From positions 1 to 45,851 of the forward strand of contig JAIBAJ010000017.1 in NCBI GenBank assembly GCA_019695265.1: 45,851 nt of DNA, in the 5' to 3' direction. Position 1 is the stretch's first letter, and each line of letters opens with the position of its first letter. The DNA comes from Bacteroidia bacterium. GTDB lineage: Bacteria; Bacteroidota; Bacteroidia; JAIBAJ01. The position numbers were made by a program, and so were the translations under genes. The notes under the pieces were generated by a model. The model was not told the origin of the DNA, ran no database searches, and saw only the letters and a program-made list of their open reading frames with translations. Shown here in pieces: positions 24,988 through 33,276 of the stretch.

Positions 24988-25479
24988 GAAATTTCAGACT
25001 ACAAAACTAAAAACAATAAGCATTCATCTATAAATTAATCCGATTTGGTCTTTAATTTTTTTACGCTCATCTGAAATATAACCATCTGAAAAACAAAGCA
25101 CTGTCTATGCAACAACTTAAAATCGCTTAGTTTAGATTTTTAATCGACTAATTTGAAATTTTTATTTATTTAACCAACCTAAATGAATTCTAATATATCT
25201 TTGACCTGCAATTAATTTTGTGATTGGTAGGGTAACCTACGTTCCGAGTGGACGTTTCCCCAACTATTATAGCCGCTTTGGGGTAGAATTGCGGCTTGGG
25301 GAAACAACCTCGGCACTTCTTTCAACCATGTTTTAGGCAAATTCAAGATTTAAGGCAAGATTAGCTTTATGGGAAAATATTCCCGGAAAAATCACGGTTG
25401 AATTCTTTCGTGTTATTCCAATAATTTGCTGTTACACTCTTGGTATTTTACCTATTTTCGCACCCGCAAAATATTCTGA
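24988..25479. other. Divergent intergenic region upstream of nuoG
   Basis: A 492-bp spacer between two divergent genes. The left 200 bp is A/T-rich. A TAATTTTG (-7-like) motif is at 25213-25220 and a strongly folding 70-nt element follows at 25244-25313. Close to nuoG, TATTTTCG near 25453 is a poor -7 match. No gene is supported. Confidence 0.6.
25244..25313. ncRNA. Candidate structured RNA or leader upstream of nuoG
   Basis: Three stacked stems: CCGAG/CTCGG (25244-25248 with 25309-25313), GTTTCCCC/GGGGAAAC (25254-25261 with 25298-25305), and AGCCGC/GCGGCT (25271-25276 with 25291-25296). A TAATTTTG motif ends 23 nt upstream, so on the plus strand it could begin a transcript leading to nuoG, about 165 nt further on. 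No riboswitch class is recognised and only one copy is present. Confidence 0.4.
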
Positions 25480-26448
25480 ATGGCTAAAGTTACCATAGAC
25501 GGAAAAGAAATAGAAGTTCCAGACGGAACCACCATTTTAAATGCTGCAAGAATGATTGGTGGAGAGGTTGTACCTCCTGCCATGTGTTATTACAGCAAAT
25601 TAAAAAACAGTGGAGGGAAATGCCGTACCTGCATCGTAAAAGTATCTCAAGGTTCAGCAAAAGATCCGCGTCCAATGCCAAAACCGGTTGCCTCATGCCG
25701 CACAACCGTAATGGATGGAATGGTTGTAGAGAACATTAGCTCACCTGAGCTTCTGGAAGCCAGAAAAGGAGTGGTGGAAATGCTTTTGATTAATCACCCG
25801 TTGGATTGTCCAATTTGTGACCAGGCAGGAGAGTGCGATTTGCAAGATTTGGCATTTGCCCACGGATCCTCCAAAACCCGATACGAAGAAAAACGCCGCA
25901 CCTACGAGAAAATTGATATTGGGCCTTACATCCAACTTCATATGAATCGCTGCATCCTTTGTTACCGCTGCGTATTTACAGCCGATCAGCTTACAGACAA
26001 ACGTGTGCATGGCGTACTTAACCGGGGCGATCACGCTGAAATTTCAACCTATATCCAAAACTCAATCGACAACGATTTCTCAGGAAACATGATTGATGTT
26101 TGTCCGGTTGGAGCCCTCACCGATAAAACCTTCCGCTTCAAAAGCCGTGTATGGTTTCTAAACCCGATGGACGCCCACCGCGATTGTCCAAAATGCAAAG
26201 GAAATGTGGTTCTTTGGATGCATGGAAAAGAAGTTTACCGGGTTACCGGTCGCAAAGACAAATACGGTGAGGTGGAAGACTTTATCTGCAACACCTGCCG
26301 CTTCGATAAAAAAGATGCCAACGATTGGATCATTGAAGGCCCAAGAAAAATCGAAAAAGATTCGGTTATTTCAGCTAACCATTACACGCTTTTGAATAAA
26401 ACCAAAGCCCAATTGAAAGCAGCTCAAAAAGCACAATTAGAAAAATAA
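25480..26448 (+). CDS. nuoG: NADH-quinone oxidoreductase subunit G, short form
   Basis: A 322-residue iron-sulfur subunit of complex I. The N-terminal [2Fe-2S] ferredoxin domain has C36, C48, C51 and C73. Then come H106/C110/C113/C119 (HPLDCPICDQAGEC) and C158/C161/C164/C208, the ligands of two [4Fe-4S] clusters, and a further CxxC pair set (C236, C239, C270, C273) resembling the start of the Mo-oxidoreductase Fe4S4 domain. The protein stops there, without the large molybdopterin-like domain, so it is under half the length of E. coli NuoG. Short forms of this kind are known in Bacteroidota. It is followed by nuoH after 19 nt. Confidence 0.88.
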   Translation: MAKVTIDGKEIEVPDGTTILNAARMIGGEVVPPAMCYYSKLKNSGGKCRTCIVKVSQGSAKDPRPMPKPVASCRTTVMDGMVVENISSPELLEARKGVVEMLLINHPLDCPICDQAGECDLQDLAFAHGSSKTRYEEKRRTYEKIDIGPYIQLHMNRCILCYRCVFTADQLTDKRVHGVLNRGDHAEISTYIQNSIDNDFSGNMIDVCPVGALTDKTFRFKSRVWFLNPMDAHRDCPKCKGNVVLWMHGKEVYRVTGRKDKYGEVEDFICNTCRFDKKDANDWIIEGPRKIEKDSVISANHYTLLNKTKAQLKAAQKAQLEK

Positions 26449-26467
26449 GCATTCCCTGAACAATACA

Positions 26468-27496
26468 ATGGATTTACTCATTTTCAAAATCATTCTAATC
26501 GCAGTTATCCTCGGTGTTACCCTGGTAGTTGCCATGTATAGCACCTATGCCGAACGCAAAGTGGCCGGTTTCATGCAAGACAGGCTTGGTCCAAATCGGG
26601 CCGGACCATTCGGTTTGCTGCAACCCCTTGCCGATGGTATTAAAATGTTCATGAAAGAGGAAATTATCCCGGATGTTTCCAACAAAGCCCTTTTTATTCT
26701 CGGTCCTTGTATTGCAATGACAACTGCTTTAATGACCGGTGTGGTTATTCCATGGGGCCCTGATTTGGTATTTGATGGAAAACATTTCCCATTGCAAATT
26801 ACTGATGTAAACATTGGCGTTCTGTACGTTTTTGGAGTAGTTTCCATCGGGGTTTATGGCATAATGATTGGTGGCTGGGCTTCGAATAACAAATATTCAT
26901 TGCTGGGCGCCATTCGGGCTTCTTCCCAAATGATTAGCTATGAGGTCGCTATGGGACTTTCCATGATTGCTATTATTATGATGTCTGGAACCCTTAGCCT
27001 TCGCGAAATTGTTGAACAACAATCCGGTGGCAATTGGAACATCTTATATCAACCCTTAGCATTTATCATTTTCATTGTATGCGCCTTCGCCGAATGTAAC
27101 CGTACCCCCTTCGACCTTCCCGAGTGCGAAACCGAATTGATTGGTGGTTACCATACCGAATATAGCTCCATGAAACTGGGATTCTACCTTTTCGCTGAAT
27201 ATATCAATATGTTCATCAGCTCAGCTATCATTTCCTGCGTTTTCTTCGGTGGTTACAACTTCCCTTTCATTGATGGTTTAGGATTAGACCAAAACCTACT
27301 TTCAGCCCTACACGTTATGGTGCTGTTCGGTAAAATCTTCTTCTTCATCTTCTTCTTTATGTGGGTGCGTTGGACCATCCCCCGGTTCCGCTACGATCAA
27401 TTGATGAATTTAGGGTGGAAAGGTTTATTGCCTTTATCCATGCTGAACATCATCATTACCGGTATTGTGATGGCGGTTACTGGAAAGTTGGGATAA
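26468..27496 (+). CDS. nuoH: NADH-quinone oxidoreductase subunit H
   Basis: A 342-residue multi-spanning membrane subunit of complex I. Diagnostic sequence: YAERKVAGFMQDRLGPNRAGPFGLLQPLADGIKMFMKE, the quinone-site-lining loop AFAECNRTPFDLPECETELIGGYHTEYSSMKLG, and FMWVRWTIPRFRYDQLMNLGWK. It sits at the quinone-binding junction with the peripheral arm. Normally nuoI follows; here the next gene is on the opposite strand, so the nuo genes are dispersed in this genome. Confidence 0.95.
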   Translation: MDLLIFKIILIAVILGVTLVVAMYSTYAERKVAGFMQDRLGPNRAGPFGLLQPLADGIKMFMKEEIIPDVSNKALFILGPCIAMTTALMTGVVIPWGPDLVFDGKHFPLQITDVNIGVLYVFGVVSIGVYGIMIGGWASNNKYSLLGAIRASSQMISYEVAMGLSMIAIIMMSGTLSLREIVEQQSGGNWNILYQPLAFIIFIVCAFAECNRTPFDLPECETELIGGYHTEYSSMKLGFYLFAEYINMFISSAIISCVFFGGYNFPFIDGLGLDQNLLSALHVMVLFGKIFFFIFFFMWVRWTIPRFRYDQLMNLGWKGLLPLSMLNIIITGIVMAVTGKLG

Positions 27497-27519
27497 GCTT
27501 TTTTATTAAGACTTAAACT

Positions 27520-27551
27520 AAAGGATCAGGGATTAAATTTCCTGGTCCTTT
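27520..27551. terminator. Bidirectional intrinsic terminator between nuoH and the RES toxin gene
   Basis: AAAGGATCAGG (27520-27530) pairs with CCTGGTCCTTT (27541-27551), one wobble, with a 10-nt loop followed by TATTCTTTTAT. The stop codon of the minus-strand toxin gene lies in the loop, so both converging transcripts could end here. Confidence 0.65.
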
Positions 27552-28009
27552 ATTCTTTTATCGAATTCCATTTTCCAAGTTTGTACCACTTTAATTTCAG
27601 CAGCATCCGGATGATTAGGATTGATAAGGAAATTGTATTCAAACGGAACAATTGCACTTGGGACTTTTAGAACGGCTGCTTCATTTCTACTTACAAAGGT
27701 ATCCCCAATTTTTTGAGAAACCGTGCCGGGCGGCTTAGAATCCCATCCCAAAGGAAGATCCAATCTGTTAAGTTCCAAAATCAAGAGTTTATCCGGAATA
27801 TCAAGTTCAACATAATAACGATCGTTAGGCAAATCTTCACTTAAATCCAAATGAACAGTTACCTCCACAGTCGCCAAAGCCCTGCTTTCGGAAGTATAAA
27901 CCATGCGGGTGTGAAGCCCATTCCATCTAAAACCGGAAGATAAAGAAGCACCCAAACCAAGCAAAGTGGCAGAAAGATGCTTTTCACGTTCAATTCTAAA
28001 TACTCGCAT
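27533..28009 (-). CDS. RES-domain toxin
   Basis: A 158-residue RES-family protein. The family name comes from conserved Arg, Glu and Ser; likely counterparts are R28 (GFRWN), E49 (ALATVEV) and S118 (VPSAIVPFEYN). Other hallmarks are VYTSESRALATVEV and the terminal FLINPNHPDA. RES toxins studied so far degrade NAD+ and are structurally related to ADP-ribosyltransferases. It lies 22 nt after the antitoxin gene in the same operon. Length and motifs look intact. Confidence 0.87.
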   Translation of the reverse strand: MRVFRIEREKHLSATLLGLGASLSSGFRWNGLHTRMVYTSESRALATVEVTVHLDLSEDLPNDRYYVELDIPDKLLILELNRLDLPLGWDSKPPGTVSQKIGDTFVSRNEAAVLKVPSAIVPFEYNFLINPNHPDAAEIKVVQTWKMEFDKRIKDQEI

Positions 28010-28031
28010 AAAGGCTATTCCAATATGGTGA

Positions 28032-28532
28032 TTAAGCTAATGCACCAAATTCCAAACGATCCAAACAAGATTTGACTTCCTCCAAACCGGAAACAGTGTC
28101 CATTAATTCAATGGGAGATTGCCCTTGTAAGGAAAGATTTGGTTTTCCTAACCAACGAAGGAATTTATCCTCCTCTCGGTTAAATACCTCCGTTCCATAA
28201 TCCAGTAACTCGATGATAAGTAACACCAATTCCGTATTCCGGCTATCCAGGAAGGAGTGTTCACTTTTCCTTTTGTTGTAGGTAGTTTGAGGCATTCCTA
28301 CTAACCCAAGAATAGCTTTTATTGGACGATTCATGCGATCGCCTAAAACCTCAATGCTGGAAACAGGAACCCCTTTGCGAATTAGGTTAATACGTTCTGA
28401 TCGGGTTTGCCAGGAATAGGTGTTACCCTCTGATTTAAAAAGAGATTTTCGGTAATAGGCCTTTGCAAAGCCAATATCCTCAACAACCGGCTCTGAATTA
28501 CCATCTTCAATTTTATAGGACTTTATCGGCAT
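28032..28532 (-). CDS. Xre/MbcA/ParS-type antitoxin of the RES module
   Basis: A 166-residue antitoxin. I use the ATG at 28532 (MPIKSYKIEDGN); a TTG at 28562 would add ten residues. The middle has a helix-turn-helix-like part (SSIEVLGDRMNRPIKAILGLVGMPQTTYNKRKSE) and the C-terminal half is the MbcA/ParS toxin-binding domain (LRWLGKPNLSLQGQSPIELMDTVSGLEEVKSCLDRLEFG). Such proteins bind the RES toxin and autoregulate. The start region is 109 bp from the divergent pyrR start. Confidence 0.87.
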   Translation of the reverse strand: MPIKSYKIEDGNSEPVVEDIGFAKAYYRKSLFKSEGNTYSWQTRSERINLIRKGVPVSSIEVLGDRMNRPIKAILGLVGMPQTTYNKRKSEHSFLDSRNTELVLLIIELLDYGTEVFNREEDKFLRWLGKPNLSLQGQSPIELMDTVSGLEEVKSCLDRLEFGALA

Positions 28533-28602
28533 TGCAGCAATCTTGCTCCAAATATACAACAATTTTGCTTGTCTTTTCTATTTTCAATAAATTTTACCTT
28601 CC

Positions 28603-28635
28603 TTGTCTATCTTTTTTACAAAAGCCCTACTTTTG
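28603..28635 (+). promoter_or_regulatory. Promoter of pyrR-pyrB (TTG-N22-TACTTTTG)
   Basis: TTG at 28603-28605 and TACTTTTG at 28628-28635 are spaced by 22 nt. The pyrR ATG at 28642 is only 6 nt past the -7 motif, so the transcript is probably leaderless and leaves no room for the PyrR-dependent leader attenuator known in Bacillus. Confidence 0.55.
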
Positions 28636-28641
28636 TTGCAC

Positions 28642-29190
28642 ATGTCAAAGCTGGTATTACTTTCTTCTGTTCAGCTACGTCACACGATTTCTCGTCTTTC
28701 TTATCAGCTTATTGAAAACCACGGAAATTTTGAAGACTCAGTAATTGTTGGACTTCAGCCTCGTGGGGTTGTCTTTTCAAAACGAATTGTGGCAGAAGTT
28801 GAATCCATCCTAGGTCATTCTATTACATCGGGCACCTTGGATGCAACCTTTTACCGCGACGATTTCAGACACCATAAAGGTCCAATTATACCCAAAACCT
28901 CTGATCTAAACTTCCCTATCGAAAACAAAAAGGTAATTCTCGTAGATGACGTACTTTTTACCGGCCGCACCATACGAGCCGGAATGGATGCCCTCCTCGA
29001 CTTTGGCCGTCCTTCCTTGGTGGAACTAGTGGTACTTATCGATCGAAGGTATGCAAGGCAGGTTCCGGTACAACCCGATTTTACCGGACGAGTAATTGAT
29101 ACCATTTCTTCCGAAAAGGTAAAGGTGGAATGGAAAGAATCTGAAGGTATTGATCAAGTAATTTTATTTTCACAGGACATTACAGAATGA
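28642..29190 (+). CDS. pyrR: PyrR, uracil phosphoribosyltransferase/regulator
   Basis: A 182-residue PyrR-type phosphoribosyltransferase. I use the ATG at 28642 (MSKLVLLSSVQL); the longer frame begins at a TTG within the promoter. The PRPP loop is VILVDDVLFTGRTIRAGMDAL, preceded by VGLQPRGVVFSKRI and TLDATFYRDDF, typical of PyrR. In Bacillus it regulates pyr mRNA attenuation and has uracil phosphoribosyltransferase activity. Its stop overlaps pyrB by 4 nt (ATGA). Confidence 0.9.
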   Translation: MSKLVLLSSVQLRHTISRLSYQLIENHGNFEDSVIVGLQPRGVVFSKRIVAEVESILGHSITSGTLDATFYRDDFRHHKGPIIPKTSDLNFPIENKKVILVDDVLFTGRTIRAGMDALLDFGRPSLVELVVLIDRRYARQVPVQPDFTGRVIDTISSEKVKVEWKESEGIDQVILFSQDITE

Positions 29191-30113
29191 GCAACCTAAG
29201 CCAAAAACATCTGCTAGGAATAAAGTATATCACCAAGGAAGATATTGACCTTATTTTTCAAACAGCAGATGGTTTCAAAGAGGTCATTAATCGTCCCATT
29301 AAAAAAGTACCTTCCCTCCGCGATATTACCATTGCTAACCTATTTTTCGAAAACTCCACCCGTACCAAACTCTCCTTCGAACTAGCCGAAAAACGCCTTG
29401 GAGCTGACGTAATCAGTTTTGCAGCTTCTTCATCTTCCGTAAAAAAAGGAGAAACCCTTATTGATACGGTAAATAATATCCTGGCTATGAAAGTTGATAT
29501 GGTGGTGATGCGACATTCCAGTCCGGGAGCAGCCGTTTTCCTTTCTCAAAAAGTCAATTCCATCATTGTTAACGCCGGCGACGGGGCACATGAACATCCA
29601 ACACAGGGTTTACTCGATGCCTATTCCATCCGTGAAAAACTCGGTAGCGTTGAAGGAAAAAAAGTAGCTATCATCGGTGATATCCTCCATTCCAGGGTAG
29701 CACTAAGCAATATCTTCACCCTGCAAAAATTAGGTGCCGAAGTCATGGTTTGCGGCCCCACCACACTCCTGCCTAAATACATTGAAAGTTTAGGCGTAAA
29801 AGTGGAAACCAATCTCAAAAAAGCCCTGGATTGGTGCGATGTTGCTAATATGCTTCGTATTCAACTGGAAAGACAAGACATTAAGTTTTTTCCTAGCATC
29901 CGGGAATATGTTATGCTTTATGGCCTTAACCGTGAAATTCTGGATAATCTCAATAAACAAATCGTAATAATGCATCCGGGACCTATCAACCGGGGGGTTG
30001 AAATAAGTTCTGATGTTGCAGACGGTGAGCATTCCATCATCCTACAGCAAGTTGAAAACGGAGTTGCTATCCGAATGGCAGTCCTATTCCTTTTAGCAGG
30101 AAATCGTTCCTAA
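29187..30113 (+). CDS. pyrB: Aspartate carbamoyltransferase catalytic subunit
   Basis: A 308-residue enzyme joining carbamoyl phosphate and aspartate in pyrimidine synthesis. FFENSTRTKLSFELAEKRLGADV contains the carbamoyl-phosphate loop S57-T-R-T60; HPTQGLLDAYSIRE and VVMRHSSPGAA are further hallmarks, and IMHPGPINRGVEI is the typical late loop. Complete length. It ends 4 nt past the stop of the convergent thioredoxin-like gene. No pyrI regulatory subunit follows. Confidence 0.95.
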   Translation: MSNLSQKHLLGIKYITKEDIDLIFQTADGFKEVINRPIKKVPSLRDITIANLFFENSTRTKLSFELAEKRLGADVISFAASSSSVKKGETLIDTVNNILAMKVDMVVMRHSSPGAAVFLSQKVNSIIVNAGDGAHEHPTQGLLDAYSIREKLGSVEGKKVAIIGDILHSRVALSNIFTLQKLGAEVMVCGPTTLLPKYIESLGVKVETNLKKALDWCDVANMLRIQLERQDIKFFPSIREYVMLYGLNREILDNLNKQIVIMHPGPINRGVEISSDVADGEHSIILQQVENGVAIRMAVLFLLAGNRS

Positions 30114-31498
30114 GGAATTAGCTTTTCTAATTTATTACCCAATTCACTTAATGGAAATTCCTTTTCCAAAATGAGTTGTTGACCATCCAATAAATAAGCA
30201 GTTGGGGTTTTATGAACCATGTAAAGTTGTGCCACCTGGGATTTCCAACCTCCCAAATCGCTCCAATTTAACCATACCAACTTCTTCTCCTGAATAAATT
30301 TCAGCCAGGTGCTGTAGTCCTTATCCAACGAAATAGCAATAATTTCAAATCCTTTGCTTCGATACTTGGCATACAAATCCAATAATTCCGGCACATCCGC
30401 CTGACAGTGAGAGCAGGTTGAAGACCAAAACAACAACAGCGTGGCCTTTTTGCCAAGATTTTTCGACAATTCCTGAGCCTGCATACTGATGTCGGGCGCC
30501 TTAAAATCCGGTGCTTTATTCCCCACCGATAACACCTTGAGTTTACTCACCTTGTCGGCAGTTTGGGGCTTTAACAAAGACTCACAGCTCGAAGCATAAT
30601 TCTCAGCCAGATAGGATAACATCTCTTGAGGCCCCTTTTCTGCAAACAAATCCATTAAATAGGTAAGTACCAATTGTCGGGAATCTTCATTGGGGCCTAC
30701 CAATTGCAATACATGATTTACACCAAACTTAAAACCGGCCAAATCCAATTGAACATAACGCAACAAATACTGAAATATAAAGTCTTCCCATTTGGGATTT
30801 TGCAGGTAACGCGGATCTTTAAAATTTACCAAATCGAAATAATGCAAATGCAAGTAAGCAGTTTCAGTGTCGTACTCTTTATTGGTCTCCTTGCTGGATT
30901 CCTTCAATGAAAACAGGTAAAAATTTGCTAAAACTTCCGAAACATAGGTATTGGGAAATTCCTGCTTGAGCTTGGCAATTTTCGAGTTAAATTTCAATTT
31001 CAATTCTGCTACATCCGCCTCTTGCTTATTCATTTTAGAACGATAGCGAGGATCAAATTCATCAAAGATGGATGATTTCATCAGGCTATCCATTTGGCGT
31101 TCAAACTTCAGCTTCAATTCTTCCAAACCTGCCCAAGCCTCCATTTCTTTGTTCTGCAAAGCAAAGCCCGTTTGGAAAACCTGCTCATAGCTTGCTTCCA
31201 ACTTATTTAAAGGCTGTGGACCTAAAATTAGGGTGGTTTTTACCCCAAGCTTCAATCCCAATTTATAAAACCCTTGAGGATAGTCCTTGGGAAACTTGAA
31301 ATTCCCATCCTTGTCCAATGCCACACTATCCACCAATTTCTCTTGCTTTCCTTGTTGAGACCACAAATACAACCAAGGAAACTTAGCCGCTTGTCCATGT
31401 TTAACAGTTCCTTGAATCAAGCCCGACTGCGCTTGGGTTTCCAAACGAAAAAGTGAAAAAAAACCGACTAAGAAAGCAGCCGAAACAAGGTATTTCAT
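30110..31498 (-). CDS. TlpA/thioredoxin-fold exported disulfide reductase
   Basis: A 462-residue exported protein, start taken at the ATG at 31498 (MKYLVSAAFLVGFFSLFRLETQAQS, a signal peptide). The N-terminal region resembles the beta-rich domain often preceding thioredoxin folds in Bacteroidota, followed by a long helical section, then a C-terminal TlpA/ResA-like thioredoxin domain: GNKAPDFKAPDI, then LLFWSSTCSHCQADVPELLDLY with active site CSHC, then EIIAISLDKD and the cis-proline segment KTPTAYLLD. It likely reduces periplasmic disulfides. It lies 14 nt after arsC on the same strand and may be cotranscribed with the arsenic genes, without evidence of a shared role. Confidence 0.8.
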   Translation of the reverse strand: MKYLVSAAFLVGFFSLFRLETQAQSGLIQGTVKHGQAAKFPWLYLWSQQGKQEKLVDSVALDKDGNFKFPKDYPQGFYKLGLKLGVKTTLILGPQPLNKLEASYEQVFQTGFALQNKEMEAWAGLEELKLKFERQMDSLMKSSIFDEFDPRYRSKMNKQEADVAELKLKFNSKIAKLKQEFPNTYVSEVLANFYLFSLKESSKETNKEYDTETAYLHLHYFDLVNFKDPRYLQNPKWEDFIFQYLLRYVQLDLAGFKFGVNHVLQLVGPNEDSRQLVLTYLMDLFAEKGPQEMLSYLAENYASSCESLLKPQTADKVSKLKVLSVGNKAPDFKAPDISMQAQELSKNLGKKATLLLFWSSTCSHCQADVPELLDLYAKYRSKGFEIIAISLDKDYSTWLKFIQEKKLVWLNWSDLGGWKSQVAQLYMVHKTPTAYLLDGQQLILEKEFPLSELGNKLEKLIP

Positions 31499-31512
31499 TA
31501 GCAGAAAATTTT

Positions 31513-31950
31513 TCAAAGATGGGTAGGATTAAATGAATTGGCAAATTTCTTACAAAATTCCCGAATTTCATTTCTAACCCTCCTAAACTCAGATTTAATT
31601 TCCTCTTCTGTACCAATTAATTTCGACGGGTCCGCAAAATTGCAATGGATGCGATCTGCTCTGTTTGGAAAAACCGGACAACGTTCATTGGCATGATCAC
31701 ATACCGTAATAACCGTAGAAAAATGTATACCAATATATTCGTCCACCAAATTAGAGGTTTGTTTGGAAATATCCACCCCATCCTCCAACATAACCCAAAC
31801 AGCCATGGGATTTACACCATGCTTTTCAACCCCTGCACTAAAAACCCTGGCCTTATCCCCAAGAAACTTCCTTAAATACCCTTCTGCCAACTGACTTCTG
31901 CAACTATTCCCTGTACATAAAACCAATACATTGGGCAAGTCTTCTTTCAT
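31513..31950 (-). CDS. arsC: Arsenate reductase, low-molecular-weight phosphatase type
   Basis: A 145-residue protein of the LMW protein-tyrosine-phosphatase fold. The phosphate/arsenate loop is C12-x5-R18 (CTGNSCRS), followed by AGVEKHGVNPMAVWVMLEDGVD and TVCDHANERCPVFP, the segment bearing the redox cysteines of thioredoxin-coupled arsenate reductases. It reduces arsenate to arsenite. It lies between arsM (18 nt) and the thioredoxin-like gene. Confidence 0.9.
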   Translation of the reverse strand: MKEDLPNVLVLCTGNSCRSQLAEGYLRKFLGDKARVFSAGVEKHGVNPMAVWVMLEDGVDISKQTSNLVDEYIGIHFSTVITVCDHANERCPVFPNRADRIHCNFADPSKLIGTEEEIKSEFRRVRNEIREFCKKFANSFNPTHL

Positions 31951-31968
31951 TAAATACTCAAATTAAAA

Positions 31969-32805
31969 TTAACAACAGCTTGGTCCACAACCACATGGTT
32001 TTGGCTTTTCACCATAAACGGAAATACTAAAAATCCCGTTTTTGCTTTTTTGCAACTCCTTCATTTCCTCCTTACTAAGGTATTTCTCCAAAATATCAGT
32101 TGGAATATTTATTTCCTTTTCCTTTTGTATTCTTACATTTTCAAATCCGGCCGCTTGAATAAAATTCAGGTATTTTTCTTTAGAAATTGCACCTGAAACA
32201 CAGCCGGCATACATTTCCATATCAGACTCTAAGGATTTTGGTAAGTCACCTACCAATACCACATCTGAAATGCTAAAATGTCCGCCCGGTTTCAATATCC
32301 GGAACATCTCTTGAAAAACCTTTTCTTTGTTTGGCACCAAATTCAACACACAGTTACTTACTACCACATCGGCACGATTAGATGCCAGAGGAATATCTTC
32401 AATATCACCTAAACGAAACTCTACATTTCGATAGCCTAACTTGTCTGCATTTTCCCATGCTTTATCAATCATAGCAGGTGTAAAATCAATTCCAATTACT
32501 CTACCATCTTGTCCAACCTGATTTCGGGCTACAAATACATCATTTCCGGCTCCACTACCTAAGTCCACAACCAAATCTCCGGGCTTAATCTGTGCAAATT
32601 GAGTTGGCAAACCACATCCCAACCCTAAATCCGCCTCGGAATGATAACCTTCCAAACCTTCATAATTATCGGTCATAATATTGTATACTTCGGTAGAGCA
32701 GCCTCCACTTCCACAGCAGGATGACTGATTAGCATCCTTTGACTGGCCGGCTATTTCACTATATTTTTGCCTAACCATTTCTTTTAACATTTCCGGATTT
32801 TCCAT
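31969..32805 (-). CDS. arsM: Arsenite S-adenosylmethionine methyltransferase
   Basis: A 278-residue ArsM. The N-terminal SSCCGSGGC segment and the YHSEADLGLGCGLPT motif, AdoMet motif VVDLGSGAGNDVFVA, IGIDFTPAMIDKA, and CVLNLVPNKEKVFQEMFRILKPGGHFSISDVVL are diagnostic. The cysteines in GLGCGLP, SNCVLN-containing and MYAGCVSGAI segments correspond to arsenic-binding positions. The C-terminus is a Cys-rich tail, CGCGPSCC, that could also bind arsenic. It methylates arsenite to methylated species. Confidence 0.93.
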   Translation of the reverse strand: MENPEMLKEMVRQKYSEIAGQSKDANQSSCCGSGGCSTEVYNIMTDNYEGLEGYHSEADLGLGCGLPTQFAQIKPGDLVVDLGSGAGNDVFVARNQVGQDGRVIGIDFTPAMIDKAWENADKLGYRNVEFRLGDIEDIPLASNRADVVVSNCVLNLVPNKEKVFQEMFRILKPGGHFSISDVVLVGDLPKSLESDMEMYAGCVSGAISKEKYLNFIQAAGFENVRIQKEKEINIPTDILEKYLSKEEMKELQKSKNGIFSISVYGEKPKPCGCGPSCC

Positions 32806-32821
32806 TGATTCAACTATTAAT

Positions 32822-33154
32822 TTAACAACAAGTATTATTTTGCTGAGAACTCTTATTCATCACTTCCTTCAAAAACACATTCAATTCTTGTAAGGTTTCA
32901 AAATCTGCACAATAGCAAATGGAATTACCACTGATACGACCCTTTATCAATCCGGCATTTTTCATTTCCTTCAAATGCTGAGAAACGGTTGGTTGTGCCA
33001 AGGGTAAATCGTCAACAATATCTCCACAAATGCAAGAATCGGATTGCAAAACTCTTTCCAAAATGGCTACTCTGGCCGGATGACTCAAGGCTTTGGCCAT
33101 GGCTGCCAGGCGATTGTGCCTACTCGAAAAATGATCTGATTTAGAAGCTCCCAT
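32822..33154 (-). CDS. arsR: ArsR-family metalloregulatory repressor
   Basis: A 110-residue winged-helix repressor, start taken at the ATG at 33154 (MGASKSDHFSSRH); the longer reading starts upstream of the likely operator. The fold is ALSHPARVAILERVL, then D-S-C41-I-C43-G-DIVDDLPLAQPTVSQHLKEMKNAGLIKGRISGNS. The CxC pair at the start of the third helix is a plausible arsenite site, and the last residues (NNTCC) give two more cysteines. It is the first gene of the arsR-arsM-arsC operon and should repress it in the absence of arsenite. Confidence 0.9.
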   Translation of the reverse strand: MGASKSDHFSSRHNRLAAMAKALSHPARVAILERVLQSDSCICGDIVDDLPLAQPTVSQHLKEMKNAGLIKGRISGNSICYCADFETLQELNVFLKEVMNKSSQQNNTCC

Positions 33155-33160
33155 ATTTTT

Positions 33161-33172
33161 ATATTGCAATAT
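33161..33172. promoter_or_regulatory. Candidate ArsR operator
   Basis: ATATTGCAATAT is a perfect 12-bp palindrome 6 nt upstream of the arsR start. On the minus strand it overlaps TAATATTG, a near match to the -7 consensus, with TTTG about 15 nt before it. A repressor bound here would block the promoter. Confidence 0.55.
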
Positions 33173-33229
33173 TACGATAAATAAATAAACAAACACTTCA
33201 TATTAACATTTTTTTCTTGTTAACCTTCC

Positions 33230-33261
33230 TTGGAACCTCTCCATATTATTGCTTACTTTTG
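33230..33261 (+). promoter_or_regulatory. Promoter of the secreted FG-GAP protein gene (TTG-N21-TACTTTTG)
   Basis: TTG at 33230-33232 and TACTTTTG at 33254-33261 are separated by 21 nt and precede the ATG at 33277. Confidence 0.55.
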
Positions 33262-33276
33262 AAAATCAATTTCATT

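Noticed and set aside
33155-33196. Extra N-terminal residues for ArsR
   Set aside because: The extension would cover the palindromic operator and is hydrophobic, unlike ArsR proteins.
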